From Polyangiaceae bacterium (GTDB lineage Bacteria > Myxococcota_A > Polyangia > Polyangiales > Polyangiaceae), in NCBI GenBank assembly GCA_029941785.1, contig JAPYTK010000027.1, forward strand, positions 6,622 to 40,254: DNA of 33,633 nt. Direction: 5' to 3'. Numbering within the stretch: the first letter of the stretch is position 1; every line of letters starts with the position of its first letter. The position numbers and the translations under genes are program-made. The notes beneath the pieces were generated by a model. It was given only the letters and a program-made list of their open reading frames with translations, was not told where the DNA came from and made no database searches. This document shows positions 7,180 to 14,523 of the stretch, in pieces.

Positions 7180-8745
7180 TTAGCCCACGACGGTGAAGGC
7201 GCCGCCTCGTCTGGGATCACCAGCGCCACTGAGTTCTCCCTCGGAGCTCCGGCGTACGAGGTGGACACCGCCAAAGAAGAGGTTGGGCTCGTTGAATCGC
7301 ACGACTTGCTTCGTCTCCATCGACTCGAAAACATCGGGCGAAGAGGGTGCAGCGGAGGCTTGCACTTCGAAGATCTCTGCGTTGAGCACGCCATTCTCAT
7401 AGTGGACCCGGGCAGCCGCGACCGCTTCTTCTGCATCCAGACCTTGCTTGCAGAGCAAGGAGACCACTTGCACGATCGCTGTCCGAATGCGATTGGCGCC
7501 TCCCGTGCCCATCACGGTGAGCGCGCCACTGGGGTCTGAGATCAATGTCGGCGACATCATCGTTGGCAAGCGTTGGCCTTGAGGGGCGCTGTCAAAACCA
7601 CCCGGAAAGAGGTCCTCTTCGCCGAGCAGGTTGTTCATCATGATCCCGCTGTCGCCAATGATGTGCGCGTTGCCCTCTCCGTAGCTGAAAGTCACGCTCG
7701 CGGCTCCACCCGCGTCGTCGAGCACGCTCACGTGAGTCGTGCAGTTTCGGGCCGGTATGCTCGGAGGAGCGCTCAATTCGCCGTGGCGCATGCGTTGAAA
7801 GCGGCGATGCCAATGGTCGAGGCGGTCGCCTTCCAAGGCGTCGATACCTTCGAGGCGTGCTTCGTCGGCGACGGCCATCGCGCAGCTCAGCGCCTTGATG
7901 TGCGCCAGGCTTCCACGCCTGAGGTCGTCATCGACAGGGTCGAGCAAACTCAACATCATGGCGATCATGGGTCCGCCCGCTGCGGGCGGAGGGTTGGTGA
8001 AGAGTTCACAGCCGGCGTAGCCCCGGCGGAGCGGCTCGCGAAAGATGACTTCATAGCGATCGAAATCTTCACGCGTGAGCAGGCCGCCGCGGTGTGGGCC
8101 GAACTGTTCCAACATCGCGGTGACGAGTTTAGCTTCATAGTAATCGCGCCAGTCACCTGCGGCGAGACTCTCGAGCGTGTCGGCAAGTTGCGGAAGATGG
8201 AATCGGTCCCCGGCGGCGATCATCGCACCGTTGGGCGCGAAGATCGCGCGCGCCCCGCTGGTGTAGGTCAGAATGGGTTCGAGGAGCCGTGCGGCGCGCC
8301 CTTGGTAGGGACCGAGCTCTCGGCCGTCGCGCATCATCCCGCAGGCTGGCTTGATCACGTCGGCGAGCCGCAGGCTTCCCCACCGCTCAAGGATCTGACA
8401 CAGCCCTGGAATCACTCCGGGCACGGTGGCCGAGGCTGCGCCGATGTAGAAGCGTTGTGTCGTCGGACCGAAGTCGAGGTCGACGCCGAAGAAGTCCAGC
8501 GGCTCGACCGCGGAGCGAGGCGTGAGAGGCCCGTCGGCGAAAAAGTCGCACACCGTCACCTTTTGGTCGTCGGGGGCACGATGAATCATGACGCCAGCGC
8601 CCGCCAGACTGGTCAAGGTCGGTTCACCGACCGCTGTGGCAAAGCAAGCGGCCACGGCCGCGTCTGTCGCATTACCCCCGGCGGCAAGGATGGCCGCACC
8701 AGCGTCTACGGTCGCCTGCGAGCCGGCAGCGATCACGCCACCCAT
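7180..8745 (-). CDS. ggt: Gamma-glutamyltransferase family Ntn-hydrolase
   Basis: Protein of 521 aa of the gamma-glutamyltranspeptidase family, which cleaves or transfers gamma-glutamyl groups from glutathione and related amides after autocatalytic cleavage into two chains. The N-terminus has the family start (AAGGNATDAAVAA), with LTSLAGAG shortly after. The processing site is CTTHVS: Thr336 is the predicted nucleophile, giving chains of about 335 and 186 residues. GDSGIMMNNL and the oxyanion-type PTMMSPTL follow. No signal peptide is visible, unlike E. coli Ggt, so it may act in the cytoplasm. The start follows GGGGTG by 5 nt. The substrate cannot be read from the sequence; some family members are acylases or act on other gamma-glutamyl compounds. 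It is the first gene of a same-strand run with fdhA and the carboxylase homologue. Confidence 0.9.
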   Translation of the reverse strand: MGGVIAAGSQATVDAGAAILAAGGNATDAAVAACFATAVGEPTLTSLAGAGVMIHRAPDDQKVTVCDFFADGPLTPRSAVEPLDFFGVDLDFGPTTQRFYIGAASATVPGVIPGLCQILERWGSLRLADVIKPACGMMRDGRELGPYQGRAARLLEPILTYTSGARAIFAPNGAMIAAGDRFHLPQLADTLESLAAGDWRDYYEAKLVTAMLEQFGPHRGGLLTREDFDRYEVIFREPLRRGYAGCELFTNPPPAAGGPMIAMMLSLLDPVDDDLRRGSLAHIKALSCAMAVADEARLEGIDALEGDRLDHWHRRFQRMRHGELSAPPSIPARNCTTHVSVLDDAGGAASVTFSYGEGNAHIIGDSGIMMNNLLGEEDLFPGGFDSAPQGQRLPTMMSPTLISDPSGALTVMGTGGANRIRTAIVQVVSLLCKQGLDAEEAVAAARVHYENGVLNAEIFEVQASAAPSSPDVFESMETKQVVRFNEPNLFFGGVHLVRRSSEGELSGAGDPRRGGAFTVVG

Positions 8746-8776
8746 GCTTCACCCCGCTCTCGATGATTCACCATGT

Positions 8777-8814
8777 GCTACGCACCGTAGCCTGAATCGA
8801 TAGCCGTGCGTAGC
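8777..8814. promoter_or_regulatory. 9-bp inverted repeat between divergent ggt and pssA
   Basis: GCTACGCAC (8777-8785) and its exact complement GTGCGTAGC (8806-8814) are separated by 20 bp. The left arm also forms a small hairpin with CGTAGC at 8786-8791. It sits between the two start codons and could be an operator, or simply an RNA hairpin in the pssA leader. Confidence 0.35.
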
Positions 8815-8844
8815 TCGCACCAAAGTCGAGCTTGTGGTAGGCGA

Positions 8845-9618
8845 ATGTTGACCATGCCGAAGCTCAAATACTTCGTTCCGAACGGCGTTACGGCGCTGTC
8901 TCTGCTGCTCGGTCTCGCGGCCGTGGTGATGGCGGTGGAAGGGCGATTCGAGCTGGCGGCTTGGATGATCTTGTGGGGGACGCTGCTCGACAAACTCGAC
9001 GGTAGCTTGGCGCGGTTGCTCAAGGCGAGCAGTCGGTTTGGTGTCGAATTCGATTCCTTTGCTGATTTTGTGTCCTTTGGGATCGCGCCGGCTGCTTTGG
9101 TCTATTTCTACGCTCGGTCCGTGGGGGCCTCCTCGCACCTCGTTGCTGCTGCGACCGCCATCTACGCTTTGGCTCTCGCGATCCGCTTGGCGCGGTTCAA
9201 CGTGTCCGATCCACCGCACGGCGATCGCCTGTTCGATGGCATCCCCGGGACGCTGTGCGGGGCCATTGTTGCGACGGCCTTTCTCGTCTGGCGCCGTTAT
9301 GGGTCACCGCCTGTTGGGCTCGACGTGGCTCCCGTGGCGATGTTGGTGTTCGGGGTTTTGATGTTGGCTCCGATCCGGCTTCCGAAGCTCAAACCTCGAG
9401 ACAATCGAGTCTTCAACTTGTTCCAAGCCACAAACATCGTCGCGGCGTATGTGTGCGGCGTGATGATGTGGCTCCCGGAGTACCTGCTCGGGTTGGCGTT
9501 CGCGTACTTGAGCGTGGGTGTTGTCTGGTGTCTGCTCTTTCCACCGAGCGTCGACGATGCGCTTGGCGCCCCGTCGATGGAGGACGAGAGCGAACTCGAG
9601 CGTCCTCTCGCGGCTTGA
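8845..9618 (+). CDS. pssA: CDP-diacylglycerol--serine O-phosphatidyltransferase
   Basis: Membrane enzyme of phosphatidylethanolamine synthesis: CDP-diacylglycerol plus serine gives phosphatidylserine plus CMP. The chosen start yields 257 aa (MLTMPKLKYF...). The CDP-alcohol phosphatidyltransferase signature is complete: Asp49, Asp52-Gly53, Ala56-Arg57, Gly66, Asp70 and Asp74. Several hydrophobic helices follow across the rest of the protein, and it ends in a short acidic tail. The length and the motif context (LLDKLDGSLAR) fit the integral-membrane class II PssA of Gram-positives and many proteobacteria rather than the E. coli type. An in-frame start 39 bp upstream would add residues lacking family character. 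No phosphatidylserine decarboxylase gene is adjacent. Confidence 0.9.
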   Translation: MLTMPKLKYFVPNGVTALSLLLGLAAVVMAVEGRFELAAWMILWGTLLDKLDGSLARLLKASSRFGVEFDSFADFVSFGIAPAALVYFYARSVGASSHLVAAATAIYALALAIRLARFNVSDPPHGDRLFDGIPGTLCGAIVATAFLVWRRYGSPPVGLDVAPVAMLVFGVLMLAPIRLPKLKPRDNRVFNLFQATNIVAAYVCGVMMWLPEYLLGLAFAYLSVGVVWCLLFPPSVDDALGAPSMEDESELERPLAA

Positions 9619-9619
9619 C

Positions 9620-9650
9620 CCGAGCCGGAGTGTGAGCGTCGGTTTTTGTT
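9620..9650 (+). terminator. Weak intrinsic terminator after pssA
   Basis: Just after the pssA stop, CCGAGC can pair with GCGTCGG (one bulged G), and TTTTTG follows. The stem is short, so this is tentative. Confidence 0.4.
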
Positions 9651-9668
9651 GGGTCGAAAGGGATGAAG

Positions 9669-9697
9669 TTGACCGGGTGGCCGGTTTATGGTTAAAT
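9669..9697 (+). promoter_or_regulatory. Sigma70-type promoter for the proline-rich gene
   Basis: TTGACC (9669-9674), a 17-bp spacer and TTAAAT (9692-9697) form a near-consensus promoter in an AT-rich patch of otherwise GC-rich DNA. The predicted transcript start (about 9704) is only a few bases before the first ATG at 9711, implying a very short or absent leader. Confidence 0.6.
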
Positions 9698-9710
9698 ATA
9701 CGTGTACGAG

Positions 9711-10208
9711 ATGATGGGCGATCACACCAAGTCGATGAGCACGCTGATGTCCGGCGCTCGCGGGCCATCAAGCGATGCGTCTCTGGGCGAACGGGTTCCT
9801 GCCGACGAGATCGACGAGGCTCCTCCGCTACCTGTCGCCGTCGATCGGGTTGTGGCGGCCGGCTCGTCGTGGCCGGCGCCCTTGCCGTCTGCTGCGCCAG
9901 CAGGCCCCAGCTCGTGGCCGCCGCCGTTTGAGCCCTCGGCGGATCTTCTCGAAGCATCGCGAAGCGCGCGCGCCCTGTTGTGGGATCTCTCCGAGAAGAA
10001 GAGTCGCAGCGAAGCGCCGCCGCCGGCACCGCCGCCCTCTCGTCGCCGCCGCGACAGCTTGGAAAAGATCCCTCGCTCCACGAGTCAACCGCCGCCGCCC
10101 CCGCCTGAGAGTGTCGCGCCGAGTCTGTCCTTGCGCATTGGCCCTCATGCGCCGGGCTGGGTGCAGCCGCCGCCCGCGCGCCGGAAACAGCTCTCGACGC
10201 ATCCCTAG
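9711..10208 (+). CDS. Proline-rich low-complexity protein, unknown function
   Basis: I do not recognise this 165-aa protein. It is rich in Pro, Ser, Ala and Arg, with several PPP/PPPP runs, an Arg4 patch and no hydrophobic segment. It is probably a disordered cytoplasmic protein. One segment (LLEASRSARALLWDLSEKKSRS) looks helical. The frame was chosen because it follows a good promoter, stays open to just before the converging gene and has coherent low-complexity composition; GC-rich DNA gives open frames on the other phases too, so the call is moderate. GTG at 9702 and later ATGs at 9714 or 9735 are alternative starts, and none has a clear ribosome-binding site. Confidence 0.55.
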   Translation: MMGDHTKSMSTLMSGARGPSSDASLGERVPADEIDEAPPLPVAVDRVVAAGSSWPAPLPSAAPAGPSSWPPPFEPSADLLEASRSARALLWDLSEKKSRSEAPPPAPPPSRRRRDSLEKIPRSTSQPPPPPPESVAPSLSLRIGPHAPGWVQPPPARRKQLSTHP

Positions 10209-10233
10209 TCCTTCTTGCGACGTACTTCTTTGA

Positions 10234-11586
10234 CTACGGCTCGGAGCTGGCCTGCGGTGCGGAGCTGGCTGCAGAGCCGGGGCCCGACGCGGATGCGCTT
10301 GAGGCGGACGGCGCCACCGACGGGGCAGCTGGTGCATCGCGCGGACACTGTTCCTTCGAGATGAGCTCCTCGCTCTTGCGCGTGACGTAAAAGAAGTCAC
10401 GCGCCTCGCGGTGTCGGATGAACTGGCCCTCGCTGAACTCGAAGCCATCGCACAGCTTCGTGGCGATGAGCTCCTTGTCGTCCGCGGAACGCGGCTCGTA
10501 CACGACGAACTTGGGGTACGACCAGTTCACATCGAGCTGTGCGACATTGCTCGCCCCGACGTGCTTCATCGCCACAGCAATCGCTCGTGCCGTCGTGTGG
10601 TCCCCGATTCCGGAATAGAGGACCTGACCGTCCTTGCTCAAGCCGATGGCCGAGCGACGGATCACGGTGTCGCCATCTAGTGTGGCTCCCCAGTAGGTGT
10701 TCTTTTCGCTGACGAGACCATCGTGAAATTTCCCTTGATCAACCATGCATGCGGGCGTCTGTCGCCACCACAAGGCTTCGGATTCACGGGCCTTAAGTCT
10801 CTCCCAGTCGCCGATGAGCAGCTCATCCCCAGGGAACATCGCGATCAGGCAGGAGAGTGGCCGCGGTTTGACGATCACGACCTTGTCGATCTTCATTCCA
10901 TAGTAGCCGTGTTCAGCTTTGAAGCCGCCGTTGAACGCGGCCAACAGAGCGTCATGATGCTCGGCGGGGATGAGCGCCGGCCGATGGAGCGAGCGCGCTT
11001 CCCGTGTGCGAGCCTTGGGCTCGTGCCTACCAGCCATCATGTGAAGTTTCACTTGGCGCCGGTCGATCGCCACGATGCTGACGGCGGCCCACGACCGGTA
11101 CTTGTCCGGATGGACCAGCGTTTTGAACATCCGCGGCGCGAGCGCTGGGTGCCGGGAGTCGTTGATGGCCACCCATTGACCGTCTCCTGGGGCCGACCAA
11201 CTCTTGTGGACCGGGCCGACGTCAAGCGGTCGAAACGGCGGGACCTCGCATCCGGCGTCAGCCGAAGCGCGTGCCGTCGGAAGGGGTGTTTTCGCCGAAG
11301 AGCCGGGCACTGTCCAATAGGCCTTCGGCTTCTCGTCCGCCCGCCAGAAGCGATTGAAGCGGTCCTGAACGCTGTAGGCGAAGTCCTCCAGTCGACTGAC
11401 CGCCTCGACACCGATGACACTGCGCAAGGAGTCAGCGAGAAACGAACCAAGCCACGGCACGCGGTGGACCAAGACCCACAATACGAGGATGGCCACCGGC
11501 GTGGCGATAATGAGGCGCTTGAGCCATCGCCGCCAGCGCTTGCGTGTTGCGGGGCGTGCTTCGTCTGTGGCTCCCGAATCACTCAC
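10234..11586 (-). CDS. Membrane-anchored phosphodiester glycosidase-like protein (NAGPA/DUF2233)
   Basis: Protein of 450 aa. A basic N-terminus (RKRWRRWLKR) is followed by one membrane helix (about residues 24-42), a linker, and a C-terminal domain resembling the phosphodiester alpha-N-acetylglucosaminidase family (NAGPA, exopolysaccharide proteins, DUF2233). Family-like blocks are AAFNGGFKAEHGYYGM, RSAIGLSKDGQVLYSGIGD and AQLDVNWSYPKF, where the family usually has LDGG. The substitution leaves the reaction uncertain. A Ser/Ala/Pro-rich tail of about 50 residues ends the protein. The GTG start overlaps the upstream stop (GTGA); a longer reading would overlap the upstream gene by over 100 bp and is unlikely. 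By topology the domain is periplasmic. It is the third gene of a coupled operon with two amidohydrolase-fold proteins. Confidence 0.75.
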   Translation of the reverse strand: MSDSGATDEARPATRKRWRRWLKRLIIATPVAILVLWVLVHRVPWLGSFLADSLRSVIGVEAVSRLEDFAYSVQDRFNRFWRADEKPKAYWTVPGSSAKTPLPTARASADAGCEVPPFRPLDVGPVHKSWSAPGDGQWVAINDSRHPALAPRMFKTLVHPDKYRSWAAVSIVAIDRRQVKLHMMAGRHEPKARTREARSLHRPALIPAEHHDALLAAFNGGFKAEHGYYGMKIDKVVIVKPRPLSCLIAMFPGDELLIGDWERLKARESEALWWRQTPACMVDQGKFHDGLVSEKNTYWGATLDGDTVIRRSAIGLSKDGQVLYSGIGDHTTARAIAVAMKHVGASNVAQLDVNWSYPKFVVYEPRSADDKELIATKLCDGFEFSEGQFIRHREARDFFYVTRKSEELISKEQCPRDAPAAPSVAPSASSASASGPGSAASSAPQASSEP

Positions 11587-12905
11587 TTCGCGTAGCGTTC
11601 GTACAGCGCGGTCTGCCGTGATTTCAACGACCGCTTGCGTCCTTGGATGAAGAGCGATTCGGCGTGAGACCCAAGTTCGAAGGGATCTGCCGTCCACAGG
11701 CAGAGGTTTGCCCGCCGGCCGACTTTCGGCGTGCCGTACAGCGAATCAACTCCGAATATCTGGGCAGGAATATCGGTGACCGCTGCGAGCGCGGCGCGCC
11801 TTGGCAAGCCCGCTCGAATCGCGTTGCCCGCCCCTTGTCGAAGCTTGCGGACGTCGTGGCTGTCTCCGGTCGACAGGGCGACCTTCACGCCGGCTCGGTG
11901 AAGCATGGCGGCGTTTTCTTCTCGGGCACCCAAGGCGGCGAAGGAGCGCGGCCCTTCATCGAAGGGGTACACGATGACCGGTACCTTCGCTTTGGATATG
12001 GCGCGACGGACCTTCCACGCTTCGGCGGCCGAGGCGAGCGCGATGCGAAGCTTGTACTGTTTGGCGAGATCGAGCGCGTTCATGATGTCGCTCGCCCGGT
12101 CGACATGGATGACGAGTGGAAGTTCCCCGTCGAGAACGGGGAGCATGGCTACGTGATCGAGCCGGCTCGCGTGAAGCTCTCGCAAATTACGGCGTCGATA
12201 AGCCCTGCGATTGGCGCGAAAGCTGAGCGTGTCGTCGAGAAGCTGCCGCAGTGCGAGCCACGCGCTGCCGCGGCTGCCACCGAACGGTGCGGCTGACCCG
12301 TCGTGCAAACGTACATGGATCGCGGTGCTGCGGTGGCTGATGGCTTCGGTCGGCGTACGACCGGCGAGATCGGCCCAGGCACTCTGGCCGGCGACGAGTC
12401 CGCCTGTGGGTACCACACCGACGGAGGTCAAGCCTTCGCGCCGCGCAATTCGCACGAGGGATGAAGCTGGGTTGTAGCTGTCTGCAGCTCGGAACGCCGC
12501 GCGTATGGGATCCGCGACGGCATGTTCGTCGTCGCGTGTGCTGGCTTCCAGCGAGACCTCGGTGAGGCCGATCTGGGTCAAGGGATCAACAAAGCCTGCA
12601 GTGAGGATCTTACCTTCCGCTCGGATCACCCGTGCCTCACCGGCCATCGATCGATCGGTCCCGACGTAGACGATCTCTCCTTCCTCGAATACCACCACGC
12701 TTCGGTTCAGGGGCGGGGCATATCCGCGCCACATAGTCGCACCGAGGATTGCGGTGGCGGACTTGCCGGGCTTGCGCTCACTCTTCTTCTTCTTTTTCTT
12801 CTTCTTGCGAGTCGGCGCTGCGGTCGAAAGTCCGGGTGCGAGCGTGACGAGACCGATGCTGAGGAGCCCCGACTGGATGAGTTGGCGACGTAGGATCTTG
12901 CTCAT
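11583..12905 (-). CDS. Exported amidohydrolase-like protein lacking the HxH metal motif
   Basis: Protein of 440 aa with a signal peptide that looks Tat-like (RRQLIQSGLLS...), followed directly by eight consecutive lysines (DNA 12783-12806). The body has the imidazolonepropionase-like amidohydrolase layout: an N-terminal beta part (EEGEIVYVGTD), the strand-1 turn GKILTAGFVDP, a barrel, and the C-terminal return (VGRRANLCLWTADPFELG). Where active members have DxHxH after GFVD, this one reads DPLTQIG, so the first two zinc ligands are missing; the C-terminal Asp region (STGDSHD) is present. It is probably a non-catalytic partner or a changed enzyme. Its start overlaps the intact amidohydrolase stop (ATGA) and its stop overlaps the next gene (GTGA). 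Loss of metal binding is inference. Confidence 0.8.
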   Translation of the reverse strand: MSKILRRQLIQSGLLSIGLVTLAPGLSTAAPTRKKKKKKKKSERKPGKSATAILGATMWRGYAPPLNRSVVVFEEGEIVYVGTDRSMAGEARVIRAEGKILTAGFVDPLTQIGLTEVSLEASTRDDEHAVADPIRAAFRAADSYNPASSLVRIARREGLTSVGVVPTGGLVAGQSAWADLAGRTPTEAISHRSTAIHVRLHDGSAAPFGGSRGSAWLALRQLLDDTLSFRANRRAYRRRNLRELHASRLDHVAMLPVLDGELPLVIHVDRASDIMNALDLAKQYKLRIALASAAEAWKVRRAISKAKVPVIVYPFDEGPRSFAALGAREENAAMLHRAGVKVALSTGDSHDVRKLRQGAGNAIRAGLPRRAALAAVTDIPAQIFGVDSLYGTPKVGRRANLCLWTADPFELGSHAESLFIQGRKRSLKSRQTALYERYAK

Positions 12906-14485
12906 GGTGTTGCCTCAAAATCGCTCCACGATGGGCCAGGATGGGATGCATCGTAGGCCTTCTTCCCGTTGATGAAGACCCGCTCTGCTTTGGTGTACAC
13001 GCTGAAGGGGTTGCCGCTCCAGATCACCACGTCGGCGTGTTTGCCTTTCGTCAGCGTGCCCACTCTTTCGTCGATTCCAAGTGCCCAAGCAGGATTCTCA
13101 GTGATCCAGCGAATGGCCTCCGCCTCTTCGATGTCGATGCCCATGCGACGACCGGCGAACATCCCTTTCGCAGCTTCTTGATTGAGTCGGCGAATGCCTT
13201 CGCGCGAATCAGAGTGCACGATGGCCCGCGCTCCCGCGTTCGAGATGAGCGCGAGGTTCTGTGGGATCCCGTCATAGGCTTCCATCTTGAAGCCCCACCA
13301 GTCGGCCCATGTCGACACACTAATTTTTCGTTCTGCGAGTACGCGCCGGATCTTGTAGGCCTCGAGGCCGTGATGAAAGGACCGAATGGCGAAGCCCATC
13401 TCATCGGCCAAGGCCATCATGTTTGCCATGTCGTCGGAACGGTAACAGTGGATGTGAACCAAGATATGGCCTTCGATGGCACCGGCCAGCGTCTCGAGGC
13501 CAATATCGCGGGCTGGCGGCAACTCTGGCGTGAGCGGTGGCGGCTTGGTCAAAGGCTGTGCGGCGAAGCTCTTCTCCCATTGGGCACAGCGGAAACGAGG
13601 CAGGCGCTTGTCTTGGCACAGGGCGCGGACCTCTGTTCGGTAGATGTTCTTGGCTTGGTAGTCGACCTTGGAGCGGGCGTGTTTCGTTTGGCGCTGCCTC
13701 TCCTTGGCTCGCCAGGCGTCCCATTGGGCGATGAGTCGCTTGGCTTGTAGAAACGTGGACCGTTGGACGCTCAAGTTGCCCATACGACTCATGGGCTTGA
13801 TCTTGCGTGAGCCGTAGATCCTTTTCGGGTTTTCGCCACATGCCATCTTCAGTCCCGAGGGCGCGCCGACCATTTTCATGTCTTGCGCCCGTGTGGCCGG
13901 CTCGAGGCGGAGGGTCACCGCCCGACCGCCGATCAGATTGCCCGAACCCGGCAACACCTGGATGGTCGTGACGCCTCCGGCAATGGCGCGGTGGATGCCG
14001 GGGTCCTGAGTCCAAAATCCGTCGATGGCCCGCACGTCGGGCGTCGTCGGACTCGTCATTTCGTTGCCGTCGGCGTGCGCGTTCACGTGGGGCGTGGGAT
14101 ACACGCCGAGATGAGAGTGGGTATCGATCAGACCAGGCGTGAGGGTCTTGCCGGTCGCGTCGATGATCGTGGCCTTGTCGGGAGCTTCGCCGGCGCCCTT
14201 ACCCACGCTGACGATGCGCGAGTTTCGCATCAGCAGGTGGCCCTTTTCGATGACCGTTCCGTCGCCGATGAGCAGCCGCGCGCCACGGATCAAGACGGGA
14301 GGGGTCGTGGCTGGGGGAACGACCGCTGGCGCCATGGTTCGCCACGGGGCGTCGGGGATGGTGATCGGAGGCAGCGCGTCGAGCGCCCCAGGCTCGGGGG
14401 GGCTGGGCGGCTTGGCCGGGGGGGGAAAACACCCGGCGAGCGGTCCCAAGGTCAGCACTAAGACGAGGTTTTTAGCGGACACCAT
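12902..14485 (-). CDS. Amidohydrolase lipoprotein, imidazolonepropionase-like
   Basis: Amidohydrolase-superfamily lipoprotein of 527 aa from the chosen start. A short signal peptide ends in the lipobox LAGC, followed by a Pro-rich tether (PPPAKPPSPPEP). The metal-binding motif is intact (GLIDTHSHLG, His codons 14111-14119). Further ligand candidates are HIHCYRSDD and SFHHGLEAY, and an Asp in AIVHSDSREG. An insertion rich in Lys/Arg/Gln lies between the third and fourth strands. The C-terminal part (GTLTKGKHADVVIWSGNPF) is typical. The hydrolysed bond is unknown; relatives include dipeptidases and imidazolonepropionase-like enzymes. ATGs at 14494 and 14515 are alternatives; 14485 gives the most normal signal peptide and leaves some room for a promoter before the divergent gene. 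It is first of three overlapping genes. Confidence 0.85.
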   Translation of the reverse strand: MVSAKNLVLVLTLGPLAGCFPPPAKPPSPPEPGALDALPPITIPDAPWRTMAPAVVPPATTPPVLIRGARLLIGDGTVIEKGHLLMRNSRIVSVGKGAGEAPDKATIIDATGKTLTPGLIDTHSHLGVYPTPHVNAHADGNEMTSPTTPDVRAIDGFWTQDPGIHRAIAGGVTTIQVLPGSGNLIGGRAVTLRLEPATRAQDMKMVGAPSGLKMACGENPKRIYGSRKIKPMSRMGNLSVQRSTFLQAKRLIAQWDAWRAKERQRQTKHARSKVDYQAKNIYRTEVRALCQDKRLPRFRCAQWEKSFAAQPLTKPPPLTPELPPARDIGLETLAGAIEGHILVHIHCYRSDDMANMMALADEMGFAIRSFHHGLEAYKIRRVLAERKISVSTWADWWGFKMEAYDGIPQNLALISNAGARAIVHSDSREGIRRLNQEAAKGMFAGRRMGIDIEEAEAIRWITENPAWALGIDERVGTLTKGKHADVVIWSGNPFSVYTKAERVFINGKKAYDASHPGPSWSDFEATP

Positions 14486-14523
14486 CGGTGTCATAACGCT
14501 GGCAGGCAGAAACATCCACGATT

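Noticed and set aside
7573-8766. Long plus-strand open frame (397 codons) opposite ggt
   Set aside because: The minus strand encodes intact Ggt signatures; the antisense frame shows no family character.
11587-11697. Longer N-terminus for the phosphodiester glycosidase
   Set aside because: It would overlap the preceding gene by over 100 bp; a GTG overlapping its stop by 4 nt gives a normal membrane-anchor N-terminus.
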